A stretch of DNA of 64,000 nucleotides from Streptomyces reniochalinae (GTDB taxonomy: Bacteria > Actinomycetota > Actinomycetes > Streptomycetales > Streptomycetaceae): positions 1 through 64,000 of the forward strand of contig NZ_QOIM01000045.1 of assembly GCF_003323735.1 (NCBI RefSeq), in the 5' to 3' direction. A program made the position numbers and the translations under genes. The stretch's first letter is position 1. Each line of letters opens with the position of its first letter. The notes beneath the pieces were generated by a model. It searched no databases. It had not been told where the DNA came from and saw nothing but the letters and a program-made list of their open reading frames with translations. Below, in pieces: positions 33,974 to 42,894 of this stretch.

Positions 33974-33989
33974 TGCGAAACTTTTCACA
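33974..33989 (+). promoter_or_regulatory. Rex-like operator at the resA start codon
   Basis: TGCGAAACTTTTCACA differs at one position from the core Rex consensus TGTGAANNNNTTCACA and ends on the A of the resA ATG. There is no ribosome binding site in front of this ATG, so the transcript may be leaderless and the operator would then overlap the transcription start. This suggests NADH control of cytochrome c maturation; it is inference from sequence. Confidence 0.55.
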
Positions 33990-34591
33990 TGAGCCAGACC
34001 CGCGCCTCCCGCCGCCGCACCACCCTGCTGGCCGCCGGGGTCGCCGCCGGCGCGCTGCTGCTGTCCGCGTGCAGCGGCGAGCAGCCCGGCTCGTCCTCCG
34101 GCGACACGAAGTTCGTGAAGGGCACGGGTGAGATCACCAAGGTGCCCGAGGGCAAGCGCACCGAGGCGCCGGAGCTGGCGGGCACCTCGGTGGACGGAAA
34201 GAAGCTGAAGCTCTCCGACTACGAGGGCAAGGTCGTCGTGCTCAACGTGTGGGGCTCGTGGTGCAGCCCCTGCCGCGCGGAGGCCCCCAACCTGACCAAG
34301 GTCGCCCACGACACCGAGGACCAGGACGTCCAGTTCCTCGGCATCAACACCCGCGACCTGGACAAGGCCAACGCGCAGGCGTTCGAGCGCAGCTACGACG
34401 TCGACTATCCGAGCTTCTACGACCCCAGTGGCAAGCTCATCCTCAAGTTCCCCAGCAACACCCTCTCGCCGCAGGCCATCCCCTCCACCCTCATCCTCGA
34501 CCGGGACGGCAAGGTCGCGGTGCGGGCGCTGAAGTCGCTGAGCGAGAAGGAGCTGCGCTCGGCGCTCGACCCTCTGATCGACGCGAAGTGA
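33989..34591 (+). CDS. resA: ResA/TlpA-like thiol-disulfide oxidoreductase lipoprotein
   Basis: 200 residues. Lipobox LLLSACSGEQ (Cys about 29), then a thioredoxin fold with VVVLNVWGSWCSPCRAEAPNL, active site WCSPC near residue 90, and cis-Pro in QAIPSTLILDRDG. ResA reduces the CXXCH cysteines of apocytochrome c outside the membrane, fed with electrons by CcdA, encoded 7 bp downstream. ATG 33989 gives a complete signal peptide. Confidence 0.9.
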   Translation: MSQTRASRRRTTLLAAGVAAGALLLSACSGEQPGSSSGDTKFVKGTGEITKVPEGKRTEAPELAGTSVDGKKLKLSDYEGKVVVLNVWGSWCSPCRAEAPNLTKVAHDTEDQDVQFLGINTRDLDKANAQAFERSYDVDYPSFYDPSGKLILKFPSNTLSPQAIPSTLILDRDGKVAVRALKSLSEKELRSALDPLIDAK

Positions 34592-34598
34592 CCGCCCC

Positions 34599-35393
34599 AT
34601 GACCTCCCTCGCGGCCGGTCCCGTGGCCTCTCTGGCGGCCTCGGGCGTGAACGACACCGTCCTCAGCGGCGCCCTGCTGCTCGCGCTGCCGATCGCGCTG
34701 CTGGGCGGGCTGGTCTCCTTCTTCTCGCCGTGCGTGCTGCCGCTGGTGCCCGGCTACCTCTCCTACGTCACGGGGGTCAGCGGCACCGACCTGGCCGAGG
34801 CGCGGCGCGGCCGGATGTTCCTGGGCGCCGGCCTTTTCGTGCTGGGCTTCACCGCCGTCTTCGTCTCGGGCGGCGCCCTGTTCGGCGGCTTCGGCGCCAC
34901 CCTCCAAGAGCACCGGGACGTCATCTCCAAGGTGCTGGGCGCTTTGACGATCCTGCTGGGGCTCGCCTTCATGGGCGTGCTGGGGCCGCTGGCGCGCCTC
35001 ACCCAGCGGGAGGTGCGCATCCACAAGCGGCCCGCGATAGGGCTGGCGGGCGCCCCCATGCTGGGGGTGCTCTTCGGTATCGGCTGGACGCCCTGCATCG
35101 GGCCGACCCTCGCCGCGGTCCTCACGCTCTCCTCGGACCAGGGGAGCGCGGGTCGCGGTGCGCTGCTGACGGTGGCCTACTGTCTGGGGCTGGGCGTTCC
35201 TTTCGTCCTCGCCGCCCTCGCCTTCCGCCGCGCGCTGGGCGCCTTCGGCTGGGTGAAGCGGCACTACGCGTGGGTCATGCGGCTCGGCGGCGGGATGCTC
35301 GTCGCCGTCGGTGTCCTGCTCGTCACAGGCATCTGGGACCGGATCGTCTACGAGATCACGGTCTGGTCGTCCGACTTCACTGTGGGGATCTGA
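34599..35393 (+). CDS. ccdA: Cytochrome c biogenesis protein CcdA
   Basis: A 264-residue membrane protein with six hydrophobic segments. The two conserved cysteines lie in SFFSPCVLPLVPGYLSYVTG (TM1) and GIGWTPCIGPTLAAVL (TM4). It carries electrons from thioredoxin across the membrane to ResA. It starts 7 bp after resA and ends 3 bp before resB. Confidence 0.93.
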   Translation: MTSLAAGPVASLAASGVNDTVLSGALLLALPIALLGGLVSFFSPCVLPLVPGYLSYVTGVSGTDLAEARRGRMFLGAGLFVLGFTAVFVSGGALFGGFGATLQEHRDVISKVLGALTILLGLAFMGVLGPLARLTQREVRIHKRPAIGLAGAPMLGVLFGIGWTPCIGPTLAAVLTLSSDQGSAGRGALLTVAYCLGLGVPFVLAALAFRRALGAFGWVKRHYAWVMRLGGGMLVAVGVLLVTGIWDRIVYEITVWSSDFTVGI

Positions 35394-35396
35394 TCC

Positions 35397-37199
35397 ATGA
35401 GCACGACCGATACCGGCAAGGACGTCGGTACCGAGGCAGGGACCGAGGGCGCGGGCACCGCGGGTGAGTCCGAGGCGGCCAGGGAGCGGGAGGCGGCCGC
35501 GCAGCTGTCGACGGCGCCCAGCGAGGAGAAGCTGAACGTTCCCTCGCTCGGCCCGCTGGGCTGGGCGCGGTGGTTCTGGCGGCAGCTGACGTCGATGCGG
35601 GTGGCGCTGATCCTGCTCTTCCTGCTGTCGCTGGGCGCGATCCCCGGCTCCGTGATCCCGCAGACCCCGGTGGACGCGCTCAAGGTCGAGAAGTTCCGCG
35701 AGGACCACACCACGCTGGCGCCGCTCTACGACAAGCTCCAGCTGTTCGACGTCTACACCTCGGTGTGGTTCTCGGCGATCTACATCCTGCTGTTCATCTC
35801 GCTGATCGGCTGCATCGTCCCCCGCACCTGGCAGTTCCTCGGCCAGCTGCGGTCGCGCCCGCCGCGCGCGCCGCGCCGGCTCGACCGGATGCCGGTCTAC
35901 ACCACCTGGCGCACCGAGGCCGCGCCCGATCAGGTGCTGGGCGCCGCGCGGTCGCTGCTCAGGCGCAGGCGGTTCCGCACCCATCAGGAGCAGGACGACG
36001 GCGGGTCGTCGCAGGACGCCGTCGCCTCGGAGAAGGGCTATCTGCGGGAGGCGGGCAACCTGGCCTTCCACATCGCGCTGATCGTCCTGCTGCTGGCGTT
36101 CGCCTCCGGGCAGCTGTTCAAGTCCGAGGGCCGCAAGCTGGTCGTCCAGGGCGACAGCTTCTCCAACGTGCTGACCCAGTACGACGACTTCCAGTCGGGC
36201 TCGCTGTTCACCTCCGGCATGCTCGACCCCTTCTCCTTCCGGCTGAAGGACTTCCACGCCACCTACGAGACCAGCGGCCCCAACAAGGGCACCGCGCGCG
36301 ACTACCGCGCCGACATCTCCTACACCAAGGGCGGGCAGGCCGAGGGGACCGAGGGCACGATCAAGGTGAACCACCCGCTCCAGGTCGGTTCCTCCAAGGT
36401 CTACCTGATCGCGAACGGCTACGCGCCCGTCGTCTCCGTCAAGGACGGCAAGGGCGACCTCGCCTACCGCGGCCCCGTGCCCTTCCTCCAGCAGGACAAC
36501 AACCAGACCTCCAGCGGCGTCGTCAAGGTCCCCGACTACGTGGACGCCAAGGGCCGCAAGGACCAGCTCGGCTTCCAGGGCTTCTTCGTCCCGGACTTCC
36601 GGCCCGACAGCGGCACCATGTTCTCCCAGTCGCCCCTGCTGGAGAACCCGGCGATGTTCCTGACCGCCTACCACGGCAACCTCGGCGTCGACGGCGGTCC
36701 CGCGCAGAACGTCTACCAGCTCGACACCGACAACATGGAGAAGTTCACGGAGAAGGACGGCAGCCCCTTCGCCAAGAAGCTCACCCCCGGCGACACCATG
36801 ACCCTGCCCAACGGCGCGGGTTCCCTCGAGTTCGAGGGCGTCAAGGAGTGGGCGAACTTCCAGGTCTCCCACCAGGTGGGCAACGGCTGGGCCCTCGGCG
36901 GTGCGCTGGCGGCCATCGCGGGGCTCGCCGGTTCGCTGTTCATCCAGCGCCGCCGCGTGTGGGTGCGGGCGTACGCGGGTGGCGACGGCGCCACCGTCGT
37001 CGAGATGGCCGCACTGGGCCGCAGCGAGTCCGCACGGCTGCCCGACGAACTCGCCTCCCTGGCCACCGATATGCAAGGCGCGGCACCCGTCGCGTCCGAG
37101 ACGAGAGCCGACGCCGCCGACGAGGCCGCCACCGATGAGGCGGACGCGTCCAAGACACCGGCCGATCCTGCCCAAGCCCCCGAAGGAGCAGGCAAGTGA
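35397..37199 (+). CDS. resB: Cytochrome c biogenesis protein ResB (Ccs1)
   Basis: A 600-residue system II haem-handling protein. The first 60 residues are polar. Membrane segments follow at LTSMRVALILLFLLSLGAIPGSVIPQ, SVWFSAIYILLFISLIGCIVPR and LAFHIALIVLLLAFASGQLF; a large external domain spans about 240-490 and a last membrane helix is at GGALAAIAGLAGSLFIQRRRVW. The C-terminal 70 residues are Ala/Asp/Glu-rich. With CcsB it forms the haem ligation complex. It overlaps ccsB by 4 bp (GTGA). Confidence 0.93.
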   Translation: MSTTDTGKDVGTEAGTEGAGTAGESEAAREREAAAQLSTAPSEEKLNVPSLGPLGWARWFWRQLTSMRVALILLFLLSLGAIPGSVIPQTPVDALKVEKFREDHTTLAPLYDKLQLFDVYTSVWFSAIYILLFISLIGCIVPRTWQFLGQLRSRPPRAPRRLDRMPVYTTWRTEAAPDQVLGAARSLLRRRRFRTHQEQDDGGSSQDAVASEKGYLREAGNLAFHIALIVLLLAFASGQLFKSEGRKLVVQGDSFSNVLTQYDDFQSGSLFTSGMLDPFSFRLKDFHATYETSGPNKGTARDYRADISYTKGGQAEGTEGTIKVNHPLQVGSSKVYLIANGYAPVVSVKDGKGDLAYRGPVPFLQQDNNQTSSGVVKVPDYVDAKGRKDQLGFQGFFVPDFRPDSGTMFSQSPLLENPAMFLTAYHGNLGVDGGPAQNVYQLDTDNMEKFTEKDGSPFAKKLTPGDTMTLPNGAGSLEFEGVKEWANFQVSHQVGNGWALGGALAAIAGLAGSLFIQRRRVWVRAYAGGDGATVVEMAALGRSESARLPDELASLATDMQGAAPVASETRADAADEAATDEADASKTPADPAQAPEGAGK

Positions 37200-38323
37200 A
37201 CCTCCTGGCAGCCGAGCCCAACGAGCAGCTCGCTCAGATCAGCAACTATCTGGTCTATTCGGCGATGGCCGTCTACGTGCTGGCCTTCTGCGCGTACATC
37301 GCCGAGTGGACGTTCGGCTCGCGCAGCAAGGTGGCCCGCACCGCCGCCGCGCTGACCAAGAAGCCCGACGCGGACGACGCCGTGCCCGCGCAGACCGGCG
37401 GCGTCACTGTACGGGCCAAGGCGGCCGAGGGCGGTACGGCCGTGCTGGAGAAGCCTGCTCCGCCGAAGACACCGAAGATCGTCACCCGCTCCGGAAACGG
37501 CCGGCGCGGCGACCTGCCCGACGGCCCCGGCGCCGCGGCGGGCGACCAGCAGGGCGACATGTACGGGCGCATCGCCGTCTCGATGACGGTGCTCGCCTTC
37601 CTGCTGCACTGCGCCGGAGTGCTGACCCGCTCCCTGTCGGTGCAGCGCGCCCCCTGGGGCAACATGTACGAGTTCTCGACGGCTTTGTCGATGGTCGCCG
37701 TCGCCGGGTATCTGGGCTTTCTGATCGCCAAGAAGAACGTCCGCTGGATCGGACTGCCGCTGGTCACCACCGTGCTGCTGGACCTCGGCCTGGCCGTCAC
37801 CGTCCTGTACACCGACAGCGACCAGCTGGTGCCCGCGCTGCACTCCTACTGGCTGTGGATCCACGTCTCGCTGGCCATCATCTGCGGTGCGCTGCTCTAC
37901 CTCGGCGCCGTCGGCTCGCTGCTCTACCTGTTCCGGGACTCCTACGAGACGAAGCTGCTGGGCGGCGGCAAGCCGGGAGCCGTGGGCACCTCGATCCTGG
38001 AGCGGCTGCCCTCGGCGGCCTCCCTCGACAAGTTCGCCTACCGGATCAACGCCACCGTCTTCCCGTTCTGGACCTTCACCATCGTCGCGGGCGCCATCTG
38101 GGCGGGCGACGCCTGGGGCCGCTACTGGGGCTGGGACCCGAAGGAGGTCTGGTCGTTCATCACCTGGGTCGCCTACGCTTGCTACCTGCACGCACGCGCC
38201 ACGGCGGGCTGGAAGGGACGCAAAGCCGCATACCTCGCGCTCCTCGCGTTCGCCTGCTTCCTGTTCAACTACTACGGCGTGAACATCTTCTTCAACGGCA
38301 AGCACTCCTACGCGGGCGTCTGA
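37196..38323 (+). CDS. ccsB: Cytochrome c biogenesis protein CcsB (ResC)
   Basis: A 375-residue membrane protein with eight hydrophobic segments and the WWD haem-binding motif WAGDAWGRYWGWDPKEVWSFITW near residue 300. Conserved His residues lie in LLHCAGVL and YLHARATAG. Together with ResB it delivers haem to apocytochrome c. Residues 60-110 form a polar linker not found in short homologues. Confidence 0.94.
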   Translation: MNLLAAEPNEQLAQISNYLVYSAMAVYVLAFCAYIAEWTFGSRSKVARTAAALTKKPDADDAVPAQTGGVTVRAKAAEGGTAVLEKPAPPKTPKIVTRSGNGRRGDLPDGPGAAAGDQQGDMYGRIAVSMTVLAFLLHCAGVLTRSLSVQRAPWGNMYEFSTALSMVAVAGYLGFLIAKKNVRWIGLPLVTTVLLDLGLAVTVLYTDSDQLVPALHSYWLWIHVSLAIICGALLYLGAVGSLLYLFRDSYETKLLGGGKPGAVGTSILERLPSAASLDKFAYRINATVFPFWTFTIVAGAIWAGDAWGRYWGWDPKEVWSFITWVAYACYLHARATAGWKGRKAAYLALLAFACFLFNYYGVNIFFNGKHSYAGV

Positions 38324-38384
38324 GCGCCCGCCCCCTCGCACAGCACACGGACCAGGGCGCGGGACGAAGGAGAGGGTTGGAGCC

Positions 38385-38933
38385 ATGAGCACCGACAGCG
38401 AGCAGGCGGCACCCGGCGGGGTCCCCTACGGAAGCGCACGCAGCAGCGCCGACGGCGCCGCCCACACGGTCGGCTTCGAGCTGTCCTTTCCGCACCCGCC
38501 CGAGAGCGTCTGGGCCGCGGTGGCCACCCCCGCGGGGCTGCGGGGGTGGCTGGCCGCCGCCGACCCCTTCGAGCCCGGGCCCGGCGGAGCGGTGACGCTG
38601 CGCTGGCTGCACGGGGGAGCGGACGCCGCCGACCGCCTCACCGCGCCGGGACGGATCACGGCGTGGTCGCGGCGGCGGCTCGCCGAGTACACGGTCGACG
38701 CGCGCGGATCCTTCGGCTTCACCCTGCGCGGTGCGCCCGACGAGGAGGGCACCCGGGTCCGCTTCCGCAACGACTTCACCGGCGACCCGGGCCGGCTGCT
38801 GGACGTCCTCGCCGGCTGGCACCAGCACTTCGAGCTGCTGAGCGAGGAGCTGCGGGGGCGCCCCGCGGACTGGACCGCCTGGACGCCGAGCCGCTTCACC
38901 GCGCTGCGCGCGGAGTACGCCGACCGGCTGTGA
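38385..38933 (+). CDS. SRPBCC/AHSA1-like protein
   Basis: 182 residues with an activator-of-Hsp90/START-like fold: VGFELSFPHPPESVWAAVATPAGLRGWLAA, RLAEYTV, GTRVRFRNDF, and a C-terminal helix DVLAGWHQHFELLSEEL. The family binds hydrophobic ligands; the specific role is unknown. AGGAGAGGG lies about 10 bp before ATG 38385. It is separated from ccsB by 61 bp and may belong to the same transcript. Confidence 0.85.
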   Translation: MSTDSEQAAPGGVPYGSARSSADGAAHTVGFELSFPHPPESVWAAVATPAGLRGWLAAADPFEPGPGGAVTLRWLHGGADAADRLTAPGRITAWSRRRLAEYTVDARGSFGFTLRGAPDEEGTRVRFRNDFTGDPGRLLDVLAGWHQHFELLSEELRGRPADWTAWTPSRFTALRAEYADRL

Positions 38934-39019
38934 GCCCCAAGCTCCCTCTCCTGCGGGAAGAAGGTGGGCTTCCTCCCGGGAAGGAAGGCGGGGCGGGGAG
39001 GCGTCGTCGGGAGGGTGGG

Positions 39020-39415
39020 TCAGGAGTCGTCCTGGTTGCGGTCCTGGCGGTTGTTGCGCAGCTCTTCGTCCGGGTGCCGCGGCTCGGGCGCGGAATCGCC
39101 GCCCCGGCCGGCCTCGTCCTCATCCTCGGGCGGCCGGCCGCCCTCCAGTGACTTGAGGAACTCCGGGTTGTCGTCGGGGGCGACCCAGCGGCGTTCGTCG
39201 GCACGTACCGCGCCGTAGGGGGTGTTGCGGCGGGGGCGGCCCACCAGGAACCAGGCGATGGGACCCAGCAGCACCTGCCCGAACAGCAGGATGAGGATGA
39301 CCCACACCACCTTGGGCAGCTTGCGCACCTCGTTCTCGGGGGTGTTCAGACAGTCGATGAACGCGTAGATCCACAGGGCCAGGATCACGAGGACGGGCAG
39401 GAGCCTGATGATCAC
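39020..39415 (-). CDS. PLDc_N-domain membrane protein
   Basis: 131 residues. Two membrane helices (LLPVLVILALWIYAFIDCLNTP and LPKVVWVILILLFGQVLLGPIAWFLVGRPRR) form the PLDc_N / phospholipase D-nuclease N-terminal domain, here without a catalytic domain. The C-terminal 60 residues are acidic and disordered. GTG 39415 was chosen because AGGGGG lies about 10 bp upstream and it places the first helix at the N-terminus. It is convergent with the SRPBCC gene and divergent from mqnL. Confidence 0.82.
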   Translation of the reverse strand: MIIRLLPVLVILALWIYAFIDCLNTPENEVRKLPKVVWVILILLFGQVLLGPIAWFLVGRPRRNTPYGAVRADERRWVAPDDNPEFLKSLEGGRPPEDEDEAGRGGDSAPEPRHPDEELRNNRQDRNQDDS

Positions 39416-39556
39416 GCGGAACGCCCCCTGGGTGCGAGATGCCGCCGGACGGATGCGGTGCAGGGCCCGGCGTCCGGGTCCCACGGTGCCAGCGTAATGG
39501 GCCGCGCCCAGGCCCCGGCGCTCAGGGCGCGGGCCGCGAGGGAGATACTGGGGGGT

Positions 39557-41008
39557 ATGGCATACGACGATCTCCGCTCGCTCCTGCGGGCGCTGGAGCG
39601 TGACCGCGACCTCGTCCGGGTCAAGGCCGAGGTCGACCCCCACCTGGAGGTCGGGGAGCTCGTCGACCGGGTGAACAAGGCGGGCGGCCCCGCGCTGCTG
39701 TTCGAGAACGTCAAGGGCTCGGACATGCCGCTGGCCATGAACGTCTACGGCACGGACCGCCGGCTGCTCAAGGCGCTCGGCCTGTCCTCCTACGACGAGA
39801 TCAGCGACAAGATCGGCGGCCTGCTCAAGCCCGAGCTGCCGCAGGGCTTCGTCGGCTTCCGTGAGGCATTCGGGAAGCTCGGTGCCATGACGCACGTGCC
39901 GCCGAAGAAGGTGAAGGAGGCGCCTGTCCAGGAAGTCGTCCGCCGGGGCGACGAGGTGGACCTGGACCGGCTGCCCGCGCTGTTCACCTGGCCCGGCGAC
40001 GGCGGCTCCTTCTTCAACCTGGGCCTCACCCACACCAAGGACCCCGAAAGCGGCGTGCGCAACCTGGGCCTCTACCGGCTCCAGCGGCACGACAAGCGCA
40101 CCATCGGGATGCACTGGCAGATCCACAAGGACAGCCGCAACCACTACCAGGTCGCCGCGCGGCGCGGCGAGAAACTGCCCGTCGCCATCGCCTTCGGCTG
40201 CCCGCCCGCCGTCACCTACGCCTCCACCGCGCCGCTGCCCGCCGACATCGACGAGTACCTGCTGGCCGGCTTCCTCCAGGGCAAGCGCGTCGAGATGGTC
40301 GACTGCAAGACCGTCCCGCTCCAGGTCCCCGCGGACGCCGAGGTCGTGCTGGAGGGCTGGCTGGATCCCGGCGAGATGCTGCCCGAGGGCCCCTTCGGGG
40401 ACCACACCGGCTTCTACACCCCGCAGGAGCTCTTCCCCGCGCTGCGGATCGACTGCGTGACGACGCGGAAGCGGCCGCTGCTCCAGTCGATCGTGGTCGG
40501 CCGGCCCCCGACCGAGGACGGGCCGCTGGGCCGGGCCACCGAGCGGTTCTTCCTGCCGCTGCTGAAGATCGTCGTGCCCGACATCGTCGACTACCACCTG
40601 CCCGAGGCGGGCGGCTTCCACAACTGCGCGATCGTGGCCATCGACAAGAAGTACCCCAAGCACGCCCAGAAGGTGATGCACGCCATCTGGGGCGCCCACA
40701 TGATGTCGCTGACCAAGCTCATCGTCATCGTCGACGCCGACTGCGACGTGCGGAACCTGCACGAGGTCGCCTGGCGGGCCCTGGGCAACGTCGACTACGC
40801 GCGCGACCTCACCGTGGCCGAGGGCCCCGTCGACCACCTGGACCACGCCTCCTACCAGCAGTTCTGGGGCGGCAAGGCAGGCATCGACGCCACCCGCAAA
40901 ACCCCCGAGGAGGGCTACACGCGCGACGGCGGCTGGCCGGAGATGATCGAGTCCGACGCGAAGGTGGCCGACCTGGTGACGCGCCGCTGGAAGGAGTACG
41001 GCCTGTGA
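39557..41008 (+). CDS. mqnL: UbiD-family menaquinone biosynthesis decarboxylase MqnL
   Basis: A 483-residue UbiD-fold prenyl-FMN-dependent decarboxylase. It shows LRALERDRDLVRVKAEVDPHLE at the start, NLGLYRLQRHDKRTIGMHW, EGPFGDHTGFYTP (catalytic Glu and metal/prFMN ligands) and IVGRPPTEDGPLG. In the futalosine pathway it decarboxylates the 6-carboxy-naphthoquinol intermediate after prenylation. It overlaps mqnP by 4 bp; the prFMN supplier MqnM (UbiX-like) is encoded at 44148. GGGGGT precedes ATG 39557. Confidence 0.92.
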   Translation: MAYDDLRSLLRALERDRDLVRVKAEVDPHLEVGELVDRVNKAGGPALLFENVKGSDMPLAMNVYGTDRRLLKALGLSSYDEISDKIGGLLKPELPQGFVGFREAFGKLGAMTHVPPKKVKEAPVQEVVRRGDEVDLDRLPALFTWPGDGGSFFNLGLTHTKDPESGVRNLGLYRLQRHDKRTIGMHWQIHKDSRNHYQVAARRGEKLPVAIAFGCPPAVTYASTAPLPADIDEYLLAGFLQGKRVEMVDCKTVPLQVPADAEVVLEGWLDPGEMLPEGPFGDHTGFYTPQELFPALRIDCVTTRKRPLLQSIVVGRPPTEDGPLGRATERFFLPLLKIVVPDIVDYHLPEAGGFHNCAIVAIDKKYPKHAQKVMHAIWGAHMMSLTKLIVIVDADCDVRNLHEVAWRALGNVDYARDLTVAEGPVDHLDHASYQQFWGGKAGIDATRKTPEEGYTRDGGWPEMIESDAKVADLVTRRWKEYGL

Positions 41009-41925
41009 GCAGCACCGCCGAGGGCATCGTCGGCCCCGGGCCCGGCGCCGGCGTCGGACGCGTCCGCGCCTTCCTCCGCCTGGTGGTCATCGAGCACTCC
41101 GTCTTCGCGCTGCCCTTCGCCTACATCGCCGCGCTCACCGCCATGTACCGCGACAGCCGCAGCGTCCACTGGTGGCAGCTGCTGCTGGTGACGGTCGCCA
41201 TGGTGGGGATGCGGACCTTCGCGATGGCCGCGAACCGGATCATCGACCGCGAGATCGACGCCCGCAACCCGCGCACCGCGGGCCGCGAACTGGTCACCGG
41301 CGCGGTCTCCGTGCGCACGGCGTGGACCGGCGCCGCCGTCGCCCTCGTCGTCTTCCTCGGCACCTGCGCCCTGCTCAACCCGCTCTGCCTGGCCCTGGCA
41401 CCCCTCGCGGCGCTGCCGATGGTCGTCTACCCGTACGGGAAGCGCTTCACCCACTTCCCGCACGCCATCCTCGGACTCGCCCAGGCCATCGGCCCCCTCG
41501 GCGCGTGGCTCGCCGTCACCGGCTCGTGGTCCTGGCACGGCGCCGTCCTCGGCCTGGCCGTCGGCATCTGGATCGGCGGCTTCGATCTGATCTACGCCTG
41601 CCAGGACGTCGAGGCCGACCGGGCGGGCGGCGTGAAGTCCCTCCCGGCCCGCTTCGGCACCGCGGCCGCCATCCACACCACGCGCGCCGCCCACCTGGTC
41701 ACCGTGGCCCTGCTGGTCACCTTCGGCCTGCTGACGGACGCGGGTGCCTTCTACTGGCTGGGCCTCGTCATCGTCACCGCCGCCTTCGTCTACGAGCACA
41801 CGATCGTCCGCCCGCACGACCTGACCCGCCTGAACCGCGCCTTCTTCCAGGTCAACAGCTTCATCGGCATCGCCCTGTTCGTGTGCGCCCTGCTGGATCT
41901 CGCGGTGCGCGGGCTGAGTGTGTGA
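41005..41925 (+). CDS. mqnP: UbiA-family prenyltransferase MqnP
   Basis: A 306-residue membrane prenyltransferase with about eight to nine helices. First Asp-rich motif NRIIDREIDARNPRT (near residue 78), second motif YACQDVEADRAGG (near 200). It attaches the polyprenyl tail to the 1,4-dihydroxy-6-naphthoate precursor in the futalosine menaquinone route. GTG 41005 overlaps the mqnL stop. Confidence 0.92.
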   Translation: MSSTAEGIVGPGPGAGVGRVRAFLRLVVIEHSVFALPFAYIAALTAMYRDSRSVHWWQLLLVTVAMVGMRTFAMAANRIIDREIDARNPRTAGRELVTGAVSVRTAWTGAAVALVVFLGTCALLNPLCLALAPLAALPMVVYPYGKRFTHFPHAILGLAQAIGPLGAWLAVTGSWSWHGAVLGLAVGIWIGGFDLIYACQDVEADRAGGVKSLPARFGTAAAIHTTRAAHLVTVALLVTFGLLTDAGAFYWLGLVIVTAAFVYEHTIVRPHDLTRLNRAFFQVNSFIGIALFVCALLDLAVRGLSV

Positions 41926-41970
41926 GCAGCCTCTCCCTCTGCCATCGAGAGCTAGGGAAGGGAGAGCGCC

Positions 41971-42132
41971 GTGACCGTTTCGGAGACCGACCGCCTGCAC
42001 TCACAGCTCAGCCGTCTGGAGAACCAGTTCCCTGGCTACCCTCACACCGGGTGGCTCAGTGCCAGGCCGGTTTGCCCTCGCCCGCCGGGCGGGGCTCGGC
42101 CGTCAGGCGGGCGGCGACGATGCCGCCTATGA
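41971..42132 (+). CDS. Possible small protein, 53 residues
   Basis: GTG 41971 has an excellent ribosome binding site (GGGAAGGGAGAG, about 7 bp upstream). The first 29 codons (MTVSETDRLHSQLSRLENQ, then FPGYPHTGWL) have Streptomyces-like third positions and would form an amphipathic helix. The last 24 codons are Pro/Gly/Arg-rich and overlap the 3' end of the rhomboid gene on the other strand, so only the first part may be meaningful. It could be a real small protein or the 5' remnant of a lost gene downstream of mqnP. Confidence 0.35.
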   Translation: MTVSETDRLHSQLSRLENQFPGYPHTGWLSARPVCPRPPGGARPSGGRRRCRL

Positions 42133-42658
42133 GGCCGAAGAGGTGGCCCTGCCAGGAGATGCCGGTGTCGGTGGGCAGGACGCCCCACAGGATGGAGCCG
42201 TAGAAGACGGCGACGACGCTGCCGAGGGCGACATCGGTGATCCTGCGGTCCACGAAGCCGCGGGCCAGCAGATAGCCGAACAGCCCGAAGATCAGCCCCG
42301 AGGCGCCCGCGGTGTTGCTTCCGTCCGGGGCGATCAGCCAGACGCCGAGGCCGCTGACCACGATGATCGTCGCGGCGACGGCCAGGAATCTGCCCACCCC
42401 GCGCAGGGCCGCGAGGAAGCCGAGGATCAGCAGCGGCAGCGTGTTCGCGATCAGGTGCTCGAAGCCGAAGTGCATGAAGGCGCTCGGGACGACGTCCACC
42501 AGCTCGTCCACGCGGCGGGGCTCGACGCCGAAGGTGTCCAGCGCGTTGTCCGTGGCCTGGTCGACGGCCTCCAGCAGCCACAGCAGCGCCACCCAGCCGA
42601 CGATCAGCTTTCCCGCAGCCATCGCCCTGGTGCCCGAGCCCCCCGAGCCGTTCGCCAT
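42056..42658 (-). CDS. Rhomboid-family intramembrane serine protease
   Basis: 200 residues with six membrane helices. The catalytic Ser lies in NTAGASGLIFGLFGYLLARG (GxSG, near residue 121) and the His in SWQGHLFGLIGGIVAARL (near 176). The HxxxN-type motif of helix 2 is HFGFEHLIANTLPLLILG. It cleaves membrane proteins within the bilayer; substrates are unknown. ATG 42658 has GGGAGG upstream. The 236 bp before it (42659-42894) are GC-rich with no gene seen. Confidence 0.9.
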   Translation of the reverse strand: MANGSGGSGTRAMAAGKLIVGWVALLWLLEAVDQATDNALDTFGVEPRRVDELVDVVPSAFMHFGFEHLIANTLPLLILGFLAALRGVGRFLAVAATIIVVSGLGVWLIAPDGSNTAGASGLIFGLFGYLLARGFVDRRITDVALGSVVAVFYGSILWGVLPTDTGISWQGHLFGLIGGIVAARLTAEPRPAGEGKPAWH

Positions 42659-42894
42659 GCTCGCCTCCCTCGCGAGGAGCGGTCCCCGCCGTCCCCGATG
42701 CCCCCAGGACCGACACGGGTCCCGTCGTCCGTACAACGCCGGGCGGGGGCTGTCCGGTTCCCCCGCTTCTCCGGCGGTGGTTCTCCGGCTCCTCCGGCCG
42801 GTGGTGCTCCCGCGCCGGCGGTGGTTCCGCCGCTTCCCCGGCGGCCCGGGGCGGCTTCATGAGCCGCCTTCCGGCGCCGCTCTCCAGGATGGCC

